From Candidatus Cloacimonetes bacterium 4572_55 (GTDB lineage: Bacteria > 4572-55), in the NCBI GenBank assembly GCA_002084765.1, contig NBMB01000008.1:1-51539 (forward strand): 51,539 bases of DNA, in the 5' to 3' direction. Within the stretch, counting starts at the first letter, position 1; each line of letters opens with the position of its first letter. Of the stretch, positions 46,968-51,539 are shown piece by piece. The notes under the pieces are model-generated. The model saw only the letters and a program-made list of their open reading frames with translations. It was not told where the DNA came from and searched no databases. Both the position numbers and the translations under genes were made by a program.

Positions 46968-47100
46968 TCCGCAGATTACGCAGATTACGCAGATTAAAAA
47001 TTAACAATTAAAGAGTTATACTTATTTTTACGTGAATTTCAGCTCTGTTATAACTCTTCTCTGTGTTCTCTGTATCTCTGCGTTGAATTATTCAGGGTAA
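46968..47100 (+). repeat. Dispersed repeat copy with a 'CTCTGTGTTCTCTG' extension
   Basis: TTCCGCAGATTACGCAGATT with a further CGCAGATTA iteration is followed by ACAATTAAAGAGTTATACTT and then TCTCTGTGTTCTCTGTATCT. The latter resembles a stretch in 15578-15780, suggesting the two elements travel together. Confidence 0.75.
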
Positions 47101-47121
47101 CCCGATAAGAAAGGTGAAGAA

Positions 47122-48159
47122 ATGAAAATATTTATAACCGGTGGAGCCGGTTTTATTGGCAGTCACGCCGCAGAATTCTATGCAAATAGAGAATGCGACG
47201 TGGTTGTTTTCGACAATCTCTCACGAGCGAAATTGATGAAAAGAGACGATCGCCACGCGCGGTATAATTGGAATTATCTATCCAAGTATAAAAATGTGAC
47301 GCTGGTACAGGGGGATGTGCGGGATTATGAGCGAATCGCTCCTTATTGCCAGGACGCGGATGTGATCATTCACGCTGCCGCACAAACCGCTGTCACGACA
47401 TCTGTGGTTGAGCCGGAACCCGATTTCGGCACAAATATGATAGGGACGTTCAATGTTTTGGAAGCCGTTCGCCGATCCAATACACAAAAAACCATCATAT
47501 ATTGTTCGACCAACAAAGTCTATGGCGATAATGTGAACAACGCGCCGTTGGTAGAATATGAAAAGCGATACGACTTTTCCGATCCGTATAAAAACGGCAT
47601 TCCAGAAGATTTTTCCATAGACCATTGCAAACACACGCCTTATGGTTGTTCCAAGTTGGCCGCGGATATCTATATGCAAGAATGGGGGCACTTGTATGGA
47701 CATAAGACCGGCGTGTTCCGCATGTCCTGCATCTACGGAACCAGGCAATTCGGAGTCGAGGATCAGGGGTGGGTCGCGTGGTTTACGATTGCCGCGCTGA
47801 AGGGTCTGCCGATCACGATTTACGGAGATGGGAAACAAGTTCGGGACGTCCTATTTGTCGGCGATTTGATCGAACTGTATAACCAGTTTGTAGAGAGCGA
47901 TCTGCCTCACGGCGTCTTCAACACAGGCGGTGGCTCAGGCAACACGATGTCATTACTTGAGTTACTTGACGAGTTAGAGGAAAATAAGGGCGAGAAAATT
48001 CCGGTTAAGTACGACGACTGGCGACCGAGCGATCAAAAGGTCTATATTTCGAATATTGATCGACTCCGATCTCAGCTGGGTTGGGAGCCAAAAACCGCCC
48101 CCCATGAAGGCGTGCAGCGTCTGATCAATTGGGTGCAGGCGAATAGCGATTTGTGGTAG
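47122..48159 (+). CDS. NAD-dependent sugar epimerase, CDP-paratose 2-epimerase-like
   Basis: The 345-residue extended SDR has the Rossmann motif TGGAGFIGSHAAEFY and the catalytic region YCSTNKVYGD with TPYGCSKLAADIYMQEW. The segment RMSCIYGTRQFGVEDQGWVA is characteristic of CDP-paratose 2-epimerases (CDP-tyvelose formation) and near relatives. The nucleotide sugar cannot be fixed from sequence, but a role in O-antigen or other surface glycan is likely, and lipid A genes lie just upstream. AAAGGTGA precedes the ATG. Confidence 0.85.
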   Translation: MKIFITGGAGFIGSHAAEFYANRECDVVVFDNLSRAKLMKRDDRHARYNWNYLSKYKNVTLVQGDVRDYERIAPYCQDADVIIHAAAQTAVTTSVVEPEPDFGTNMIGTFNVLEAVRRSNTQKTIIYCSTNKVYGDNVNNAPLVEYEKRYDFSDPYKNGIPEDFSIDHCKHTPYGCSKLAADIYMQEWGHLYGHKTGVFRMSCIYGTRQFGVEDQGWVAWFTIAALKGLPITIYGDGKQVRDVLFVGDLIELYNQFVESDLPHGVFNTGGGSGNTMSLLELLDELEENKGEKIPVKYDDWRPSDQKVYISNIDRLRSQLGWEPKTAPHEGVQRLINWVQANSDLW

Positions 48160-48167
48160 GAATACAA

Positions 48168-48199
48168 AAACCCTTAGGGTTTTAACCCCCTAAGGGTTT
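48168..48199. terminator. Bidirectional terminator between convergent genes
   Basis: AAACCCTTAGGG pairs with CCCTAAGGGTTT across an eight-base loop. It lies between the stops of the epimerase (48159) and the prenyl synthase (48203), with T-rich sequence on both sides. Confidence 0.85.
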
Positions 48200-48202
48200 C
48201 GT

Positions 48203-49093
48203 TTAATACGTTCGTTCAATAATAAACTTTCCGATCTCGATCCACGCGGTCGCGTCATAAACAGTCTCCCGCAGCGACTCGATTGCCTCTTCAATCAACC
48301 GTTTAGCCGCCTGCCGGGATTTCTCCACTCCTATTGCCGCGGGATAGGTGGACTTATTTTTCGCCACATCGGATCCGACGGGTTTGCCCAACTTTTTTTC
48401 ATCTCCGCAAATATCCAGAATATCATCCGCAATCTGAAAAGCCAACCCCAGTTTCATCCCAATAGAGTCCATCCGTTCAACAACGTCGGGATCGGCATGG
48501 GCAAGCATGGCTCCGAGGGTCAGAGGTAGAGCCATCATTTTTGAAGTTTTCATCTCATGGATCGTACGAATTCGTTCAAGATCGATTTGGCGATTCTCCG
48601 CCTCCAAATCCAGCGTTTGACCCCCGATCATACCGACAATACCTGCCGCGCGTCCGATACGCGCCACCAATTGGGACGTCATCATAGCGTGATTGGGATA
48701 CATCTCCGCGGACTTTGCCGCCAGTTCGAAAGCGTATGTCAAGAGCGCGTCTCCAGCCAAAATAGCGATCGCTTCCCCAAAAATTTTATGATTTGTGGGC
48801 TTACCTCTTCGAAAATCGTCGTTATCCATTGCCGGCAAATCGTCATGGATCAACGAATAGGTGTGAATCAACTCGATGCTGCAAGCAATCGGCAGAATCG
48901 CGTCGCCCTTACCCCCGCAGGACTCAAAAGCGGCAATTGCCAAAATCGGACGTAATCGTTTTCCCCCGGAAAAAATACTGTAGTGAACCGCTGCGTGAAT
49001 TTTCTGTGGAAAGCCATCTTCTGGCGGTAAGATTTTTTTTAAAGCCAGATTGATCCGTTGCCGTTGCTGGACAAAATACGCGGTGATATCCAT
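48203..49093 (-). CDS. ispA: Polyprenyl (farnesyl/geranylgeranyl) diphosphate synthase
   Basis: The 296-residue enzyme condenses isopentenyl diphosphate with allylic diphosphates. The first Asp-rich motif is DDLPAMD (84-90) with the following RRGKPTNHKIFG. The second is DDILD, preceded by LGLAFQIA and followed by KKLGKPVGSD and KSTYPAAIG. The six-residue DDLPAMD form is typical of bacterial farnesyl diphosphate synthases, but chain length is not proven. The start has only a weak ribosome site. Confidence 0.92.
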   Translation of the reverse strand: MDITAYFVQQRQRINLALKKILPPEDGFPQKIHAAVHYSIFSGGKRLRPILAIAAFESCGGKGDAILPIACSIELIHTYSLIHDDLPAMDNDDFRRGKPTNHKIFGEAIAILAGDALLTYAFELAAKSAEMYPNHAMMTSQLVARIGRAAGIVGMIGGQTLDLEAENRQIDLERIRTIHEMKTSKMMALPLTLGAMLAHADPDVVERMDSIGMKLGLAFQIADDILDICGDEKKLGKPVGSDVAKNKSTYPAAIGVEKSRQAAKRLIEEAIESLRETVYDATAWIEIGKFIIERTY

Positions 49094-49154
49094 ATTATTT
49101 TCCGATAATAACGATCGATAATAATGATTAAAGGAATTTGCCTGAGAACGCCTA

Positions 49155-49598
49155 TTACGTCGCGCTGGATACTTTATTTTTATATCTTTTTATCCAACGT
49201 TCCTCGCCTTGTTTCATCTTTTGCGCTCCCTCCGAATTTCGGTGATCATACCCCAAAAGATGAAGCATTCCATGCGCGACCAGACGGACGATTTCGTTCT
49301 CCAATGAGACGGTATACTCAGCGGCTTGCAGTCTCGCCTGATCCACAGAGATATAAATATCGCCGATCAAGGGCTGATTATCAAGCGAAAGATTGAAGGC
49401 GATCACGTCGGTGGGTCGGTCTTTATCCAGGAAATCCCGATTTAACCGTCGAATCTCGTCACCATCGACAAAAGTGACTCCGATCTCCTTCACCGCCTGC
49501 CCTTCCTCTTTGATTATCTCACGGATTAATTCTTGCAGGCGGAATTTTGTCGGTCGCTGAAATCGTTTGAGTTTGTTGATATAGATTGTATTATTCAT
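49155..49598 (-). CDS. ybeY: Endoribonuclease YbeY, rRNA maturation factor
   Basis: YbeY is a zinc-dependent RNase that acts in 16S rRNA 3'-end processing and ribosome quality control. The zinc site HGMLHLLGYDH gives ligands His109, His113 and His119, and the upstream DRPTDVIAFNL and IGDIYIS motifs are typical. The 147-residue length is normal. It begins 9 bp after the stop of the upstream secreted-protein gene with a weak ribosome site, so it is probably translated by coupling. Confidence 0.95.
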   Translation of the reverse strand: MNNTIYINKLKRFQRPTKFRLQELIREIIKEEGQAVKEIGVTFVDGDEIRRLNRDFLDKDRPTDVIAFNLSLDNQPLIGDIYISVDQARLQAAEYTVSLENEIVRLVAHGMLHLLGYDHRNSEGAQKMKQGEERWIKRYKNKVSSAT

Positions 49599-49607
49599 CG
49601 CCGAAAA

Positions 49608-50213
49608 TTACTTTTTGATCAAAGCCCGCAGGTCGTCATACCGAAAATTTTCACCGGTTGCAAGCAAATCCGCATAAGGAACTCCGACCGCGGTGAAGGT
49701 TAATAGGACTTGATTATCAACCGGTATTTGAAGCTGTCCATTTTGGTTTTCCTCATCCCACTCTTTAATCGCCTTCTCACCGTTGATCGTGACCAGCTTC
49801 TTATCTCCCAAAAATATTGGGTTAGACATCATGACCATTATAGAAGACAAAATCGGCGAATTTGCCGTCAATTCCATAGTAAGAGAGCCTCCAGAAGAAC
49901 GCAAATCTTTTCGGGTCACGGTAATACCGCCGCCCAATAGAGCGACGCTCATTGAATTGCCTTCTGCTTTGCCCTCGGTGTATCCCTCCAGGGCCGGTTG
50001 GAAAGTGGCTTTGTATAATTCAGTCAATTTGGAATTTATTTGCGTGATGGCAAAATTTAATTCGGCGATTGCTTCCGAATATTCTTTTTGTTTATATAAA
50101 TCCGCCGCTTTTTGAATCGAGTCCGAAACGTCATCCGCTTGAGCCTTATCACAGAAGATAGAACCATTTAACAAAAAAATAACTATCACAGAAAGCACCA
50201 TTCTTTTTAACAT
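49608..50213 (-). CDS. Secreted hypothetical protein
   Basis: The 201-residue protein has an N-terminal signal peptide (MVLSVIVIFLLNGSIF) and a predicted helical region (~30-65) with TPR-like spacing (AADLYKQKEYSEAIAELNFA). A mixed C-terminal domain follows, in which MELTANSPILSSIMVMMSNP is conspicuous. I do not recognise the family. A strong AGGGGG site precedes the ATG. It lies between the phosphatase gene and ybeY on the same strand with short gaps. Confidence 0.7.
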   Translation of the reverse strand: MLKRMVLSVIVIFLLNGSIFCDKAQADDVSDSIQKAADLYKQKEYSEAIAELNFAITQINSKLTELYKATFQPALEGYTEGKAEGNSMSVALLGGGITVTRKDLRSSGGSLTMELTANSPILSSIMVMMSNPIFLGDKKLVTINGEKAIKEWDEENQNGQLQIPVDNQVLLTFTAVGVPYADLLATGENFRYDDLRALIKK

Positions 50214-50247
50214 ATTTCCCCCTTAGTCCCATCAAATTAAACTAAAA

Positions 50248-51198
50248 TTATTCAGGGTGCTTGATAATCAATAATGTAATATCATCGTATTGCTCATGCG
50301 TCCCCTGAAACTCATCCACATTTTCGACGATTTTTTGGATCACCCTCTCCGGGTCAAGATGGGAGTGTAGCTCGACCTGTTTTACCAGCCGATCCAGACC
50401 GAAAAGGCTCCCCTGCTCATTGCGGGCTTCAGTAATTCCATCGGAGTATGTCACCAGACAATCTCCAGGATTCAACTCGATCTCGCCATGACTGAATTGT
50501 CCCATCAACTCAGGCATGAGTCCCAAAGCGATGCCTCCAGTTTTGATTCTCTCACACATTTTTTGATCCGCTCGATTGACCAAAATATATTCATGACCCG
50601 CGCCGGCATATTCGATCTTTTCCATAAATCGAAAAGCTAAGAAGGTCATAAATTTTTCTCCCAGACCGTTATAATTGGAAACAATTCCGCGAAAAAATTG
50701 ATTAAGCGAGAAAAGAATGTCTTGCAAACTCATTTCTTGATACACCAAATTTTTATAATGACTGTCGAACATGATGGTAATCAAAGCGTTTGCGATTCCC
50801 TTTCCAGATATGTCCCCGATTGCCGCGTTGACGCCTGTATTGGAGATATTATACGTATAATAATCTCCTCCTAATGAAGATGCGGCTCTGGTAAATCCGG
50901 CTAACTGGAAATTTGAGAGGTATATATTATCTTGGGGAAAAATGGTTTTCTGAACTTCTCTTGCCAAGTTCAAATCTTGCTTTAACAGCAACCATTTCTC
51001 CAGCGTCCGTTCGATCTCGTATTCTTTAACCTGAAATGTATCCAGCGAGCTTTTCAGCGATTGCTGGAGATCATATAAAACAGAGCCTACGTCTTGGTCA
51101 GAGTCTTTCATCAATAATTGGGCGCGTATTCGTTCGATTTTTTTGATATCCGTGTCGAGCGCCAATGTCATCTTGTTGAAAAGATCGCCGTTTGCCAT
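50248..51198 (-). CDS. PP2C-type (SpoIIE/RsbU) serine phosphatase
   Basis: The 316-residue protein has a helical/coiled-coil N-terminus (~1-80) leading through LAREVQKTIFPQ, a typical linker, into a SpoIIE-type PP2C domain. The metal sites are GGDYY (Asp112) and the GDISGKG (Asp129) motif, with a later LVTYSDGITEARN and the end motif DDITLLII. Proteins of this type dephosphorylate anti-sigma-factor antagonists. No partner switch genes are nearby and there is no sensor domain beyond the coiled coil. It is the first gene of the minus-strand group. Confidence 0.9.
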   Translation of the reverse strand: MANGDLFNKMTLALDTDIKKIERIRAQLLMKDSDQDVGSVLYDLQQSLKSSLDTFQVKEYEIERTLEKWLLLKQDLNLAREVQKTIFPQDNIYLSNFQLAGFTRAASSLGGDYYTYNISNTGVNAAIGDISGKGIANALITIMFDSHYKNLVYQEMSLQDILFSLNQFFRGIVSNYNGLGEKFMTFLAFRFMEKIEYAGAGHEYILVNRADQKMCERIKTGGIALGLMPELMGQFSHGEIELNPGDCLVTYSDGITEARNEQGSLFGLDRLVKQVELHSHLDPERVIQKIVENVDEFQGTHEQYDDITLLIIKHPE

Positions 51199-51539
51199 AA
51201 GTTCAAATCCGTTATAATAGTTAGGTTATGAATATGAAATAAGCTCGGCAGACGATCTGTCGGCTTGGTTGTATTTTCAGGTCCTTATCTTTCAGCTCCT
51301 TTTGAAGATCGTATACAGGATCGTATATGAATCACAATTGTTCAAGCCTTTTTAACAGGATTTAAAATCTATTTTTTCGATCAATCCAGCGGATGGTCTC
51401 TCTATTTCGCGGTTACCTATTTAGGGGATAATATTAAAGTTCCATAGATATTCTATCTCTTATATGAAGGAGAAATTCTTTTTTTAAATTTGTGTAATCT
51501 GCGGACTCTTTCTTTATCTGTGTAATCTGCGGACTCTTT
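51199..51539. other. Upstream region of the phosphatase gene with dispersed repeats
   Basis: This 341-bp stretch to the window edge should contain the phosphatase promoter. GATCGTATA occurs twice (51307-51315 and 51319-51327). The end holds two tandem copies of TGTGTAATCTGCGGACTCTT (about 51490-51539), part of the dispersed family. No gene is seen. Confidence 0.55.

Overview
The window looks like a chromosomal segment of a Gram-negative, uncultured-type bacterium. The outer membrane is implied by the KDO/lipid A genes (kdsC, kdsD, lpxL-like), an OprO/OprP-type porin and lipobox-bearing lipoproteins. The mix of a giant choice-of-anchor-Q/FG-GAP secreted protein, a sensor kinase with a two-component-regulator propeller, a short-chain-type threonine dehydrogenase paired with kbl, and many 'CGCAGATTACGCAGATT' intergenic repeats fits the FCB group or a neighbouring candidate phylum such as KSB1/Calditrichota. 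This placement is inference; there is no rRNA or tRNA in the window.

Layout. 1-10253 (minus) is a single open frame of at least 3,417 codons that runs off the left edge; it encodes a secreted beta-helix/beta-propeller protein. 10798-15577 (plus) holds a secreted S55-type protein with its catalytic motifs in permuted order, a secreted propeller protein and a CoA-type Nudix hydrolase. 15832-20423 (minus) holds folK and folB (overlapping), a coiled-coil DUF3782-like protein, a histidine ammonia-lyase-family enzyme and a Cys/Met-metabolism PLP enzyme. 20755-23003 (plus) is the threonine-to-glycine pair tdh-kbl. 23129-25430 (plus) is an AT-rich type II restriction-modification pair: a HEAT-fused methyltransferase and a CfrBI-like endonuclease. 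25526-28156 (plus) holds two small membrane proteins, a biotin carrier protein and murA with Asp in place of the catalytic Cys. 28199-37133 (minus) is an eight-gene phosphate-themed cluster: Pit transporter, DUF47/PhoU-like partner, DASS anion symporter, CYTH triphosphatase, SdiA-regulated-type lipoprotein, lamin-tail lipoprotein, OprP-like porin and a divergent CYTH-like protein. 37735-44258 (plus) holds creD and a 1,571-residue receptor that joins a propeller sensor, histidine kinase, receiver and class III nucleotide cyclase. 44326-48159 (plus) is kdsC-kdsD-lpxL followed by a CDP-paratose-2-epimerase-like gene. 48203-51198 (minus) holds ispA-type prenyl synthase, ybeY, a secreted hypothetical protein and a PP2C-type phosphatase.

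How the genes work together. The clearest multi-gene logic is in the phosphate cluster, where an outer-membrane porin, exported lipoproteins, two inner-membrane transporters, a transporter regulator and two triphosphate-tunnel proteins occur on one strand. A system for taking up and processing phosphate or short polyphosphates is the most economical reading, but substrates are inferred. The RM pair stands out from its neighbours by its AT-rich composition and was probably acquired horizontally. Intergenic DNA repeatedly carries copies of one dispersed repeat family; one copy supplies the end of folK. Short tandem repeats occur in one spacer and inside the kdsC coding end.

Limits. All functions are assigned by reading motifs by eye; no alignment or database search was run.
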